A stretch of 64,000 nucleotides of DNA from Nitrobacter sp. Nb-311A (GCF_000152905.1 NZ_CH672417.1:257585-321584); one strand, 5' to 3'. Counted from the first letter of the stretch, positions 1-9,045 are shown. Translations and numbers: made by a program. The notes: a model not told the origin generated them from the letters alone.

Positions 1-142
1 GGTGCAGATCAGCTAACAGCGCATGACGAACCTATGAGACAGCGCAACAAATTATCGATCAAGCCATGAAGCTCCGCTGTCTGTTCCCCTGAAACAGGTA
101 GCTGGGAACTTTTGGGGCGCCCGGCGCTTCTGTTCTCCAGCC

Positions 143-232
143 TGTAGCGTTTTGAGCATGAAAAGGCGCGTCAGCTCAAAATAGCGGACCACGCTTCCCT
201 GATCCTGCCAGAAGCGAAAAGACTCCAGGAGG
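143..232. repeat. diverged intergenic repeat copy
   Basis: The stretch containing GTAGCGTTTTGAGCATG and GCGCGTCAGCTCAAAATAGC resembles a decayed copy of the GCGTTTTCGAGCGAAGTGG repeat family found elsewhere in the window. It lies just upstream of the PRC-barrel gene. I see no gene in bases 1-237. Confidence 0.4.
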
Positions 233-237
233 ACGCC

Positions 238-750
238 ATGGCGACGCAAGAAAACGAAACCAGAACCTTGATCGGAAGTGACAAAGTCGAAGGGACGGCC
301 GTCTTTGGCCCCACCGATGAAAAGATCGGCTCGATCGAGCGGGTCATGATCGAAAAGACCAGCGGACGCGTGTCATATGCCGTCCTGAGCTTTGGCGGTT
401 TCCTTGGAATCGGTGACGATCATTATCCGCTACCCTGGCATACGCTCAAATACGACACCCGGCTTGGCGGCTATCGGACCGGCATAACCCTCGATCAACT
501 CCAAAAAGCCCCGAAATACCAGACTGAGAGCAACTGGAACTGGTCAGAGCCAGGCCGGACCAGCTCGGCCGTGCGGTTTTGCAGCTTTGGCCTGAACTTG
601 CGCGGGATGTTCAGGAACAGATTTTCGAGGCCGCATCGCACGACCCTGATATCCGTCGCCGCCTGGCCGTGGTGCTCCACGACCTGCATCCGAGAACAGC
701 ATTTCCGCTTCAACCCGGTTCGCTGGCGTAGTCGGGCTGAGAGTGATTGA
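238..750 (+). CDS. PRC-barrel domain protein with chimeric C-terminus
   Basis: Residues 1-100 form a PRC-barrel domain: LIGSDKVEGTAVFG, then GSIERVMIEKTSGRVSYAVL and a typical NWNW end. PRC-barrel proteins in rhizobia are small stress-associated proteins whose role is poorly defined. The start is well supported by AGGAGG seven bases upstream of the ATG. After NWNWSE the reading frame turns into Arg/Ser/Thr-rich sequence that looks like non-coding translation, while another frame of the same DNA keeps a conserved-looking peptide (see the pseudogene at 543-731). The last 65 or so residues are therefore probably an artefact of a deletion that fused two neighbouring genes out of frame. Whether the chimeric protein is stable cannot be told from sequence. 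Confidence 0.75.
   Translation: MATQENETRTLIGSDKVEGTAVFGPTDEKIGSIERVMIEKTSGRVSYAVLSFGGFLGIGDDHYPLPWHTLKYDTRLGGYRTGITLDQLQKAPKYQTESNWNWSEPGRTSSAVRFCSFGLNLRGMFRNRFSRPHRTTLISVAAWPWCSTTCIREQHFRFNPVRWRSRAESD
543..731 (+). pseudogene. remnant of a small conserved protein, fused out of frame to the PRC-barrel gene
   Basis: Read in the frame starting at 543, the DNA under the odd tail of the PRC-barrel gene encodes QLGRAVLQLWPELARDVQEQ followed by IFEAASHDPDIRRRLAVVLH and DLHPRT, ending at TAG 729-731. This has the composition of a real soluble alpha-helical protein, and I recall small alphaproteobacterial proteins of this type (recollection, not a search). No start codon or ribosome site of its own is visible, because its 5' end abuts the PRC-barrel coding region. 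Confidence 0.55.
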
Positions 751-843
751 AACCGAAACTCATCCCCACGCGCATTGAAGACGCTGCTTCGAAAACGTGG
801 TCGTGGCGGCTGCGCTCATGACAATGGGAGCGGGAGCGATGAC

Positions 844-1896
844 ATGAAGCACACGGCCGCTTTGCTTTCGATGGCGACCGGGGTTCCGCCCAATGTGTTT
901 CATCAGTCGCAAATTCTCGACGCGGCGCGATTCATCCTAGGCTCGCGATATCCGCAGTTTGAAACGCTATCCTCTCTTTTCGCCAACACCGGGATCCAGC
1001 ACCGCTACGGCGTCAAGCCAATTGAATGGTATTGCGAGCCACGTGGCTGGCCGGAGCGAACTCAAGCCTTTCTGGGCGGCGCCGAAGCATTGTTCGTCGA
1101 AGTCGCGCAGAAAGCGATGGAGCGGGCCGATCTCAGCGCAACCGACATCGACACCGTCGTTACGGTATGCTCGACCGGCATCGCTACCCCGACACTTGAA
1201 GCCCGCCTCGCCGGCAGGCTTGGCTTCCGAACCGATATATCGCGCGTACCGGTGTTTGGGCTCGGCTGCGCCGGCGGCGTAGCAGGACTGTCCATTGCAT
1301 CGCGATTGGCGCAAGCCCGGCCAGGCACCAACGTGCTCCTCGTGGTCCTCGAACTTTGCACGCTTGCCGTTCGCCACGACGAACTGACGAAGGCCAATAT
1401 CGTGGCCGCCAGTCTGTTCGGCGATGGAGCCGCCGCGGTCGTGCTGCGCGCCGGAGATGGAGGCGCCACGCGCGTCGAGGCAACCGGCGAGTATCTTTGG
1501 CCGAACACGCTCGATATCATGGGATGGCGCGTGGACCCCGAAGGGTTCGGCGTGATCTTCCAGCGCACAATTCCGGACTTTGTGACCGCACACATGAAGC
1601 CCGGCGTCATCGCCGTTCTGTCCCGGCTGGGTCTTTCGATCGACGACATCGACCGCTTCATCTGCCATCCAGGCGGTGCAAAGGTCATCATCGCGATCGA
1701 GCGCGCCTTCTCCCTCGATCAGGGAACCCTCGATCACGAACGAAGCGTTATCGCCGACTACGGCAACATGTCAGCGGCCACCGTCTTGTTTGTGCTCGAA
1801 CGCGCCCGAGCGCAGGGCCTGCCCTCGCGAACGCTCGTGACCTCGCTGGGTCCGGGCTTCACCGCAAGCTGCGTCACCCTTCGTCACGCTGCGTGA
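844..1896 (+). CDS. type III polyketide synthase (chalcone synthase-like)
   Basis: Homodimeric ketosynthase that extends an acyl-CoA starter with malonyl-CoA and cyclises it to pyrone or resorcinol products. The 350-residue length fits the family. The Cys-His-Asn triad is visible: Cys142 in VFGLGCAGGVAG, His275 in FICHPGGAK and Asn308 in DYGNMSAATVLFVLE. The GFGVIF and GPGF motifs near the C-terminus are also present. ATG 844 is preferred over an in-frame TTG at 775, because homology-like sequence (MKHTAALLSMATGVP) begins there. The stop codon overlaps the next start (GTGA), so synthase and methyltransferase-like enzyme are translationally coupled. Product unknown; an alkylpyrone or alkylresorcinol lipid is the family expectation. 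Confidence 0.9.
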   Translation: MKHTAALLSMATGVPPNVFHQSQILDAARFILGSRYPQFETLSSLFANTGIQHRYGVKPIEWYCEPRGWPERTQAFLGGAEALFVEVAQKAMERADLSATDIDTVVTVCSTGIATPTLEARLAGRLGFRTDISRVPVFGLGCAGGVAGLSIASRLAQARPGTNVLLVVLELCTLAVRHDELTKANIVAASLFGDGAAAVVLRAGDGGATRVEATGEYLWPNTLDIMGWRVDPEGFGVIFQRTIPDFVTAHMKPGVIAVLSRLGLSIDDIDRFICHPGGAKVIIAIERAFSLDQGTLDHERSVIADYGNMSAATVLFVLERARAQGLPSRTLVTSLGPGFTASCVTLRHAA

Positions 1897-2396
1897 CTCT
1901 CGCCGCTTTCATACTTGCGCTGGTTACCGTGCAGCGGCTCGGCGAACTCATCCTGTCCCGCTACAACACTGCGAGACTGTTGGCGCGAGGCGCGATCGAG
2001 ATCGCGCCGGGTCACTATCCGCTGATCATCGCGACCCACACCGCCTGGCTGGGCGCATTATGGCTGTGGGGCCGCGATCAGAATGTGAACGTCGTCGCCC
2101 TGTCGGCCTACATTTTGCTACAGGTGTGTCGCGTTTGGGTGCTCGCGACCCTCGGACCGCGGTGGACCACGCGCATCATCGTCCTGCCTGACGCGCCGTT
2201 GGTGACATCGGGACCTTACAGATATCTGTCACATCCGAACTATGCGATCGTCGCCGCGGAAATCGCAGTGCTGCCGCTCGCGCTTCATCTGTGTTTGCTG
2301 GCGCTGGTCTTCACTGGTCTGAACGCTGTGGTGCTCGGCATCCGCATTCGCGCCGAGGCCCGCGCACTTGCAATGGTCCGCGAACGGCAGCCATAA
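1893..2396 (+). CDS. isoprenylcysteine carboxyl methyltransferase-family membrane protein
   Basis: Integral membrane protein of 167 residues with four or five hydrophobic segments. The C-terminal signature of the ICMT/PEMT family is present: RWTTRIIVLPDAPLVTSGPY followed by RYLSHPNYAIVAAE. Members methylate using S-adenosylmethionine. Bacteria lack prenylated proteins, so when such a gene sits beside a type III polyketide synthase it is usually thought to methylate the polyketide product. The GTG start at 1893 overlaps the synthase stop by four bases. A longer open frame extends upstream into the synthase gene but is only its shadow. Confidence 0.85.
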   Translation: MTLAAFILALVTVQRLGELILSRYNTARLLARGAIEIAPGHYPLIIATHTAWLGALWLWGRDQNVNVVALSAYILLQVCRVWVLATLGPRWTTRIIVLPDAPLVTSGPYRYLSHPNYAIVAAEIAVLPLALHLCLLALVFTGLNAVVLGIRIRAEARALAMVRERQP

Positions 2397-2450
2397 TCCG
2401 AGAGTCTCCGCGTATTGGTCCGCCATTTTCAGAAACGCCAAGGAGCGCGC

Positions 2451-3407
2451 ATGCTGGTGAATGGAAAATGGACGTCGGATTGGCAACCGGTCCAGGCCAA
2501 GGACGAAAAGGGCGGCTTTGTCCGTCAGACGTCCAGCTTTCGCAACTGGATCACTCCTGACGGAAGCGCCGGGCCAACCGGCGAAGCTGGTTTCCCCGCG
2601 GAACGCGGCCGCTACCATCTGTATGTCGCGTTGACCTGTCCCTGGGCCTCGCGCACCCTCATTGCCCGCAAGCTGAAGAAACTCGAGGACGTCGTCTCGA
2701 TGTCCGTCGTGGAGCCGGCATTGACAGACCAGGGCTGGCGTTTCGGCGACTACCCGGGCTCCGACCGGGACGAGGTCAACGGTGCGACCTATCTGCACGA
2801 ACTCTATACACGAGCCGATCCGGCAATCTGCGGGCGCGCGACGGTCCCGGTCCTCTGGGACAAGAAGCGCAAGACCATCGTCAATAACGAATCCGCCGAA
2901 ATCGTGCGCATGTTCAACTCAGGATTCGCCGGGTTGGCGGACGAGGATGTCGATCTTTATCCGCAAGCGCTCCGTCCCGCGATCGACGCGCTCAACGACC
3001 GCATCTACCCGGCGCTCAATAACGGCGTTTACCGCGCCGGCTTCGCCACCACACAAATCGCTTATGACGAGGCCTATGACGAGGTCTTCGCAATGCTGGA
3101 CAGATTGGAAAGCTATCTGGCGGACCGCTCGTTTCTGCTCGGCGTGCCGTTTACCGAATCCGACATCCGACTGTTCGTGACGCTGGTTCGTTTCGATGCC
3201 GCCTATCACGGACTCTTCAAATGCAACCTGCGGCGCATCTCCGAATATCCCAACCTCACCACCTATCTCAAGCGTGTGCTGGATATTCCAGGGATTCGCG
3301 ACACGGTGAACATCGATCATATCAAGAAAGGATACTATTCCATCAAGTCGCTCAACCCGAATGGCATCGTCCCGAAAGGACCCGACCTCAGCGGCCTCGG
3401 CCTTTGA
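2451..3407 (+). CDS. glutathionyl-hydroquinone reductase (omega-class GST, YqjG/PcpF type)
   Basis: Cytosolic enzyme that reduces glutathionyl-hydroquinones back to hydroquinones using glutathione. The thioredoxin-fold half carries the active-site motif TCPWA with Cys63, followed by RTLIARKLKKLEDVVSMSVV. The all-helical C-terminal half includes LGVPFTESDIRLFVTLVRFD and the typical end HIKKGYYSIKSLNPNGIVP. Length of 318 residues is normal. ATG 2451 has AAGGAG six bases upstream, which decides the start over an in-frame upstream extension. It follows the polyketide synthase pair by 54 bases; whether it serves quinone-like products of that pair is only a suggestion. Confidence 0.93.
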   Translation: MLVNGKWTSDWQPVQAKDEKGGFVRQTSSFRNWITPDGSAGPTGEAGFPAERGRYHLYVALTCPWASRTLIARKLKKLEDVVSMSVVEPALTDQGWRFGDYPGSDRDEVNGATYLHELYTRADPAICGRATVPVLWDKKRKTIVNNESAEIVRMFNSGFAGLADEDVDLYPQALRPAIDALNDRIYPALNNGVYRAGFATTQIAYDEAYDEVFAMLDRLESYLADRSFLLGVPFTESDIRLFVTLVRFDAAYHGLFKCNLRRISEYPNLTTYLKRVLDIPGIRDTVNIDHIKKGYYSIKSLNPNGIVPKGPDLSGLGL

Positions 3408-3477
3408 CATGCGATTTACGTGACTTCCGGGAGGGTCGAAGCGCTGCTATCCTCAACTCCCTGGACCGCGAACATCC

Positions 3478-4131
3478 TCAGATCAGCGAAGCCACCGCCT
3501 CAAGCCCGATAATGCGCGCGAGCGCACGCACCTCCCGCTTCTGATCCTCCCGTAGCCTCGTCAACAGCGGCTGAGCTGCGACCTTTATCTGCTCGATCTC
3601 AGCGGCGCGGAGCGCAGCCTGCTTGCCCGACCCCGAGCGCCGCTCGTGGATTTTTTGGGCGGCATCCCGCAATGCGCTTTCCACGGCTGGCCAATAGGGC
3701 TCCTGCCCGGGCGTCAGTCGAAGCCTTCCTTTCAACGCGGCGATCTGCATATCGCTAAGCAGCGAATAGTCCTTCTGGACCAGCTGGTTCGCGAGTTTAG
3801 GCCGGGAGCGCGGCAACGGCGGTTCCTCGATCGGCGGCATCGATGGCGCAATCTCGGTGTTGAAGGGAGGGTCGGTTGCAACCGTCGGCCTCAGCGATTC
3901 CGACAACGCCAAATCGGCGCCGACGTCAGGAGTTACGACCTGAACCGGAAGCCTGTCTGCCTTGCGCTCGCGATTGGCTGCCGGTTCGGCCGGCTGTGCT
4001 TCCACGGACTGTGGAGACGGCGTTGCAACAAACCGAACCATCAGAACGTTGCCAGGGCCGAATATCTCCGCCAGCGCCACCCCCATGACAACGCAGCACG
4101 CAAGCGCCAGAATCGTCATCGTCCGGGTCAA
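3478..4131 (-). CDS. conserved hypothetical secreted or membrane-anchored protein
   Basis: 217 residues with an N-terminal hydrophobic segment (MTILALACCVVMGVALAEIF), then a proline-rich stretch of about 80 residues. The helical C-terminal domain contains KDYSLLSDMQIAALKGRLRL and TPGQEPYWPAVESALRD. The TPGQEPYWPAVE motif resembles LTxxQ-type periplasmic proteins and is common in Bradyrhizobiaceae hypothetical proteins (recollection). The start at 4131 is TTG with GGAG at good spacing; ATG 4119 is the alternative. No function can be assigned. It converges on the hydroquinone reductase gene. Confidence 0.75.
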   Translation of the reverse strand: MTRTMTILALACCVVMGVALAEIFGPGNVLMVRFVATPSPQSVEAQPAEPAANRERKADRLPVQVVTPDVGADLALSESLRPTVATDPPFNTEIAPSMPPIEEPPLPRSRPKLANQLVQKDYSLLSDMQIAALKGRLRLTPGQEPYWPAVESALRDAAQKIHERRSGSGKQAALRAAEIEQIKVAAQPLLTRLREDQKREVRALARIIGLEAVASLI

Positions 4132-4269
4132 AAAGGTTCTCCGTTCAGTTCACGAACGCAGCCGATTGATCCCTACAACTCGACATGAATCAAGGCTTGC
4201 CGACGCCAGACAGGGCCGGGCCGCCGTTATTCACACTGAATCTGCATTCTGGAACGCAATGGCCGGCGG

Positions 4270-4512
4270 TCAGGCCGCCAGAATATAAGCGTCCTGGATA
4301 TCGGCGACGAGTTCGGACACTTCCCAGACAGCATTTGGCGGGATCGCGTTCACGGCGACCGTCCAGTTGACGCCGCTACGGGCTTTAGGCGTGCTGACGA
4401 TGTCGAACCGCACCTCGCGGCACAGCGGATGCCTGCCAAACGCCGCGGCCACTCGCGCCTGCAATTCCTGGATGGTCGCCGGTGTTTTTCCCGGTGCGAT
4501 GTCGCCTTCCAT
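4270..4512 (-). CDS. small conserved hypothetical protein (80 aa)
   Basis: Soluble 80-residue protein beginning MEGDIAPGKTPATIQELQAR and ending ELVADIQDAYILAA. It has balanced composition and no membrane segment. AAGG lies about six bases upstream of the ATG. Mixed helix-strand pattern with GVNWTVAVNAIPP in the middle; family not recognised. It is separated from the next minus-strand gene by about 240 bases in which I see no convincing gene. Confidence 0.6.
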   Translation of the reverse strand: MEGDIAPGKTPATIQELQARVAAAFGRHPLCREVRFDIVSTPKARSGVNWTVAVNAIPPNAVWEVSELVADIQDAYILAA

Positions 4513-4753
4513 CAGCCTTGTGCCCGTTCGAACGGTATTTTTGCCTCTCGCGGGGCAGATACATACCGGTCCCCAGGACCAAGTTGTCCAATAGTGGTTA
4601 ATGAGTCGTTAATAGCGGAACCGCCGCACAGGCATTCCTCGAGCGACCAAATTCGCCGGTGGACTCGATCACGCCCTTGTAAATGATGCTCCACTGCACG
4701 CCGGGCGCAGTTGGAACACCCGCCCACGAAGCTGCTGATTCCGCCAGGCTCAA

Positions 4754-4942
4754 TCACTTGGTGCGCTTGAGTTCCTCCAGCACCTCATCAATGGTCGCAA
4801 GATGCGTTTCCACGGCTTGGCGAACCAGCGTGTAGGGCTTGGGATCGTCCGGATCGTCCGCTCTTCGAACAACAAAGCCACGTTTGAAGGCCATCGCCCT
4901 CGCCTGCCTGAATTTTTCCAGGTCATCATTGATCGTCATCAT
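4754..4942 (-). CDS. small conserved hypothetical protein (62 aa)
   Basis: Charged 62-residue protein, MMTINDDLEKFRQARAMAFK at the start and VETHLATIDEVLEELKRTK at the end, probably helical. A strong ribosome site (GGGAGG) precedes the ATG, which supports it as real despite its size. No function recognised. Confidence 0.65.
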   Translation of the reverse strand: MMTINDDLEKFRQARAMAFKRGFVVRRADDPDDPKPYTLVRQAVETHLATIDEVLEELKRTK

Positions 4943-5114
4943 TGGTCCTCCCTTCTCCGCCGTCTAAAGGCGACCTCGCCCGAAATTGCGGCCATCTATC
5001 CCAACTCTGCCCTGTTCATCAACGCAACGCTTCACGCGCAGGTGCCGACCGCGCGTCATGCGTGGCGCATGATCCGCCGATGGCTGCAAGACCGTGCGTA
5101 TGGCTCATCGACAT

Positions 5115-5711
5115 CTAGATCAGGCGGAACGCGATCACGAATCCCAGGACGATAACGACAGCCCCGATGGCCACCCAAAGGCCGAGCCGCTTTTCGATCT
5201 CATGGCGAATGGCATCACCGTAGCGATTGAGCATGATCGCGACGATGAAGAAGCGGCCACCCCGCGCGATGATCGAGCACAGAATGAACAGCCAGATGTC
5301 GTATCCGGCGAAACCCGATGTGATGGTGACGAGCTTGTAGGGAATCGGCGTCAGACCTTTGCCGATGATGATCCATGCGCCCCATTGCGCATACGACGCA
5401 CGAAACGCTTCGACCTTGTCGCCAAGTCCATAGAAATGAATGAGCCATTGGCCGACCGAGTCGTAGAGCAGCGCGCCGATCGCATAGCCAAGCACGCCGC
5501 CGGCAACCGAGGCGATCGTGCATACGGTCGCAAACACCCAGGCCCGCTTTGGCTGCGCCAGCGCCATCGGTAACAGTATGACATCAGGCGGCACCGGAAA
5601 GAACGAGCTTTCAGCGAAAGCCACGGCGGCCAAGATCCAGAACGCATAGGGCTTGTCAGCGGCGGCGATGCACCAGTTGTAGGTCGGTCTCAGCATGACG
5701 CGATCAACCAT
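5115..5711 (-). CDS. YqaA/DedA-family (SNARE-associated) membrane protein
   Basis: About 198 residues with four or five transmembrane segments. Family marks are FAESSFFPVPPDVILLPMAL near the N-terminus, then GYAIGALLYDSVGQWL, KGLTPIPYKLVTITSGFAGY and a final hydrophobic helix. The family includes lipid-flipping or membrane-homeostasis proteins related to DedA/VTT. ATG 5711 (MVDRVMLRP) or ATG 5696 (MLRPTYNW) may be used; neither has a strong ribosome site. The frame stays open further upstream, but that sequence is low quality. It is divergent from the substrate-binding protein gene. Confidence 0.85.
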   Translation of the reverse strand: MVDRVMLRPTYNWCIAAADKPYAFWILAAVAFAESSFFPVPPDVILLPMALAQPKRAWVFATVCTIASVAGGVLGYAIGALLYDSVGQWLIHFYGLGDKVEAFRASYAQWGAWIIIGKGLTPIPYKLVTITSGFAGYDIWLFILCSIIARGGRFFIVAIMLNRYGDAIRHEIEKRLGLWVAIGAVVIVLGFVIAFRLI

Positions 5712-5933
5712 CGCAACGCCGATTTGTCCATGGCTGATGCGAAGATTCGGCGGCGCCTGCACAGCGAACTGGAGGTGATGGTCGACCCGCCCATCGGTTC
5801 CCGGCGGAGTAAAAGGAAACCGCGCGCGACATATTGCAGTGGTCATCGCGCATTCAGATTGCCTCTGGTAGAGTGCCACCGGGTTACGGTCGCGTTGCGG
5901 CCCCAATCAACAAAAACTGCCGCAGTATCTTCC

Positions 5934-6995
5934 ATGCAAGCGCGTTCTATAGGTCGTCTCTGGTATGTCCTGCTTGTGCTCGTAGGCGCGGCCGGTATTG
6001 CATACCCCGGCGTTGCGGGCGGTGGGGCCGACGCCGGCGCGCCAACCCAGATCAAGTTCTCGCTCGACCGCCCGATCGATGCCGCCGTGGCTCCGGTCAT
6101 TCTGGCGTCCACCAGGGGACTATTCCGCGCGGAAGGCCTGAGTGTAACAACCATAGCCGCCACCGACGCAGCAGACGCGATTGCGCGCGTTGCGGTCGGC
6201 ACAAGCGAACTGGCCCTCGCGGATATCAACGCCCTGATCCGCTTTCGCGATCAGCCGGGCGTACCTCCGGTCAAGGCGGTGTTCGTGCTGTTCGACAAGG
6301 CGGCCTACGCCTTCATTGCGCGCAAGAGCCGGGGCATCAACAAGCTTGCCGACATCGAGGGCAAGACGGTCGGAGTCACTGACGGCGATCCTTCCATCAG
6401 GCTGTGGCCTGCGCTGGCGCGGCGGAACGGATTGCAGCTCAAGACCGTGAAGCTGCAGCAGATCGGCCCCGCCGTTCGTGAACCGATGCTGTCGGCGGGC
6501 CAGCTCGACGCCATATCCGGCCTGTCCTACCTGTCGGCGATCGACCTGCGCAATCGCGGTATCCCGGCCGACGATATCGCCGTGCTGCGATTTGCCGACT
6601 ACGGCTGCGCCGCCTACGGCAAGGCCCTGATCGTCAACCCCGAATTCGCCGCCGACAAGCCGGAGGCGGTGAAGGGGTTCGTGCGCGCGGTGATCGCCGG
6701 TCTGCGGCTCACCATCAGGGAGCCCGCGCAGGCTGTCGATGACGTGCTGACTCGGATAAATGGCGGATCACGCGCTGTCGAACTGGAACGCCTGCATGCC
6801 GTGCTGAGCGACAACATTCTGACCAGCGAGGTCAGACACAGCGGTATCGGCGGCATCGACCCGGTCCGGTTCGAGACCTTGATCGACCAGATCGCCGAAG
6901 GTTTCAAATTCCGTAATCGTCCGGCGCCCCAGGATATTTTCGACAACAGTTTCTTACCCCCGGCCAGCGACCGCAAGATCACGCAAACCGAGTAA
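5934..6995 (+). CDS. ABC transporter substrate-binding protein (SsuA/NMT1/TauA type)
   Basis: Periplasmic binding protein of 353 residues: signal peptide IGRLWYVLLVLVGAAGIAYP, then IKFSLDRPIDAAVAPVILAS and a two-lobed domain typical of nitrate/sulfonate/taurine/thiamine-precursor binders (DIEGKTVGVTDGDPSIRLWP, then DYGCAAYGKALIVNPEFAAD). ATG 5934 is chosen because the signal peptide starts there; the frame is open upstream but without signal-like sequence. No permease or ATPase of an import system lies beside it, so the transporter partner must be elsewhere. Ligand cannot be told from sequence. Confidence 0.82.
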   Translation: MQARSIGRLWYVLLVLVGAAGIAYPGVAGGGADAGAPTQIKFSLDRPIDAAVAPVILASTRGLFRAEGLSVTTIAATDAADAIARVAVGTSELALADINALIRFRDQPGVPPVKAVFVLFDKAAYAFIARKSRGINKLADIEGKTVGVTDGDPSIRLWPALARRNGLQLKTVKLQQIGPAVREPMLSAGQLDAISGLSYLSAIDLRNRGIPADDIAVLRFADYGCAAYGKALIVNPEFAADKPEAVKGFVRAVIAGLRLTIREPAQAVDDVLTRINGGSRAVELERLHAVLSDNILTSEVRHSGIGGIDPVRFETLIDQIAEGFKFRNRPAPQDIFDNSFLPPASDRKITQTE

Positions 6996-7041
6996 CCAGC
7001 GGCAAGCTGTATTCCAGCGCCTGCCTCTGATTAGATATCGT

Positions 7042-7051
7042 CCCCCCCCCC
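7042..7051. repeat. poly-C tract upstream of ndvA
   Basis: A run of ten C residues sits about 80 bases upstream of the ndvA start, in otherwise mixed sequence. Such runs are prone to slippage. Confidence 0.8.
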
Positions 7052-7130
7052 GCCCGGCGTATCCTTCATTTGCGCCGGAATGCTGCCGTTGCGATCCGCC
7101 AGAGTCTTTGTCCGATGTCGATGGTGTCCG

Positions 7131-8960
7131 ATGTCGATGGTCCGTCTTTACACGCGCGTTCTCGAATCGCTCGGCAAGGAAACCCGGCTCGGCTGGATTC
7201 TGGCCGGCGCCAACCTGCTGCTGGCGGGCGCGCAGTTCGCCGAGCCGGTGCTGTTCGGCCGGATCATTGACGTCCTCTCGGGTAATTCGGCGGCGGGCCC
7301 CTTCGGAACGGCTTCGACGTCGCCGTGGCCGCTGCTGGCGGTTTGGACGGCCTTCGGCCTGTTTACGATCCTGTGCGGCGTGATCGTCGCTCTCAATGCC
7401 GACCGCCTCGCCCATCGCCAGCGCCAGGCCGTACTGACCGGCTATTTCGAGCACATCATGCAACTGCCCCTCTCCTACCACTCCGGTACCCATTCGGGGC
7501 GATTGATGAAGGTCATGCTGCAAGGCACGGATGCGTTGTGGCGGCTGTGGCTCGGATTTTTCCGCGAACATTTCGCGGCGATGATGTCACTCATGGTACT
7601 GCTGCCGCTGTCTCTCTATATCAACTGGCGGCTGGCGATCCTTCTGTTTGCGCTCTGCATCGTGTTCACGATGCTGACGACGCTGGTGGTCCGCAGAACC
7701 TTCGACATGCAGAACGAAGTGGAAGCGCATTTCACCGATCTTTCCGCGCGAGCTTCCGACGCCCTCGGCAACGTCGCGCTGGTACAGAGCTTTGTTCGCA
7801 TCGATGCCGAGATTCAGGGCCTGCGTTTCGTCGTCGACAAGCTGCTGGCGGCGCAGATGCCGGTGCTGTCGTGGTGGGCCGTCGTCACCGTGATGACGCG
7901 CGCCTCGACCACTATCACCATTTTGGCGATCTTCACCGCAGGCATCGCGCTGAACCAGCGGGGAATGACGTCGGTCGGCGAGATCGTGATGTTCGTGAGC
8001 TTCGCCACCATGCTGATCCAGAGGCTCGAGCAGATCGTTTCCTTCATCAACAGCGTGTTCATGGAGGCGCCGCGGCTCCGGGAGTTCTTCGACGTGCTCG
8101 ATGCCGTTCCGGCGGTGCGCGACCGTCCCGACGCCGTCGATCCCGGGCGTTTGCAGGGGCTCGTCGAATTCAACGACGTGTCGTTTTCCTACGACGGCAA
8201 ACGGCCTGCGGTCGCGGATCTGTCGTTCATCGCGTCGCCCGGCGAAACCATCGCGCTTGTCGGTCCGACCGGCGCGGGCAAGTCCACCGCCGTCGCGCTG
8301 CTGCACCGGGCGTTCGATCCGCGATCCGGCGTCATCAAGATCGACGGCAGGGATATTCGTGACCTGACGCTCAGCGGTTTGCGGCGAAACATCGGCGTGG
8401 TGTTCCAGGAGCCGCTGCTGTTCAACCGCTCGATCGCGGAGAACCTCCGCGTCGGTAAACCCGACGCCACGGATGAGGAGATGCGGCTGGCCGCCGAGCG
8501 GGCCCAGGCGCTGGACTTCATCGAACGCGGAGATAAAAAATTCGATACCCATGCCGGCGAGCGTGGGCGAATGCTGTCCGGCGGCGAACGGCAGCGGCTA
8601 TCGATCGCCCGCGCGCTGCTGAAGGATCCGCCGATCCTGATCCTCGACGAGGCAACAAGTGCGCTTGATGCCGTAACCGAAACCAAGGTCAATGCCGCGC
8701 TCGACGAAGTGATGAAGGGGCGCACGACATTCGTCATCGCGCACCGGCTGTCCACCATCCGCAACGCTACCCGTATTCTGGTCTTCGAGAACGGGCGCGT
8801 GATTGAAAATGGAACCTTTGACGAACTAGTGGCGAACGGCGGTCACTTCGCCCGGCTTGCGAGAGCGCAATTCATGACGCAGGAGGGTACCCAAGTCGGC
8901 CAGCCGGCGTCGGGAACCAGCCCGGCCGTCGAAATTCGGCCCCTTTCGTTGGGGAATTAG
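7131..8960 (+). CDS. ndvA: cyclic beta-1,2-glucan ABC exporter NdvA
   Basis: Half-size exporter of about 609 residues that moves cyclic beta-glucan to the periplasm. The N-terminal membrane domain has six helices over residues 20-300. The nucleotide-binding domain has Walker [10 protein letters not shown] near residue 377, signature [16 protein letters not shown] near 481 and Walker [15 protein letters not shown]. Sequence such as [20 protein letters not shown] is typical of NdvA/ChvA. ATG 7131 ([12 protein letters not shown]) or ATG 7137 is the start; both lie in a duplicated 14-base unit (see findings). No glucan synthase gene (ndvB) is present in the window. Confidence 0.92.
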   Translation: MSMVRLYTRVLESLGKETRLGWILAGANLLLAGAQFAEPVLFGRIIDVLSGNSAAGPFGTASTSPWPLLAVWTAFGLFTILCGVIVALNADRLAHRQRQAVLTGYFEHIMQLPLSYHSGTHSGRLMKVMLQGTDALWRLWLGFFREHFAAMMSLMVLLPLSLYINWRLAILLFALCIVFTMLTTLVVRRTFDMQNEVEAHFTDLSARASDALGNVALVQSFVRIDAEIQGLRFVVDKLLAAQMPVLSWWAVVTVMTRASTTITILAIFTAGIALNQRGMTSVGEIVMFVSFATMLIQRLEQIVSFINSVFMEAPRLREFFDVLDAVPAVRDRPDAVDPGRLQGLVEFNDVSFSYDGKRPAVADLSFIASPGETIALVGPTGAGKSTAVALLHRAFDPRSGVIKIDGRDIRDLTLSGLRRNIGVVFQEPLLFNRSIAENLRVGKPDATDEEMRLAAERAQALDFIERGDKKFDTHAGERGRMLSGGERQRLSIARALLKDPPILILDEATSALDAVTETKVNAALDEVMKGRTTFVIAHRLSTIRNATRILVFENGRVIENGTFDELVANGGHFARLARAQFMTQEGTQVGQPASGTSPAVEIRPLSLGN

Positions 8961-9045
8961 GCTGCAGACCATCTGTTCTGGCTCGCTGAGCCGGTATAGG
9001 TTGGAGCCGCCGCGATGACGGCGCCCGGACAAGCCTGAAACCTAC

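Noticed and set aside
52-249. Minus-strand frame of 65 codons before the PRC-barrel gene
   Set aside because: It runs through a decayed repeat and has no ribosome site or protein-like composition.
967-1737. Long minus-strand frames inside the polyketide synthase gene
   Set aside because: G+C-rich shadow frames; the plus-strand triad Cys-His-Asn proves the coding strand.
4512-4757. Minus-strand frame of 81 codons between two small genes
   Set aside because: Composition looks random, no ribosome site, and it overlaps the well-supported neighbour.
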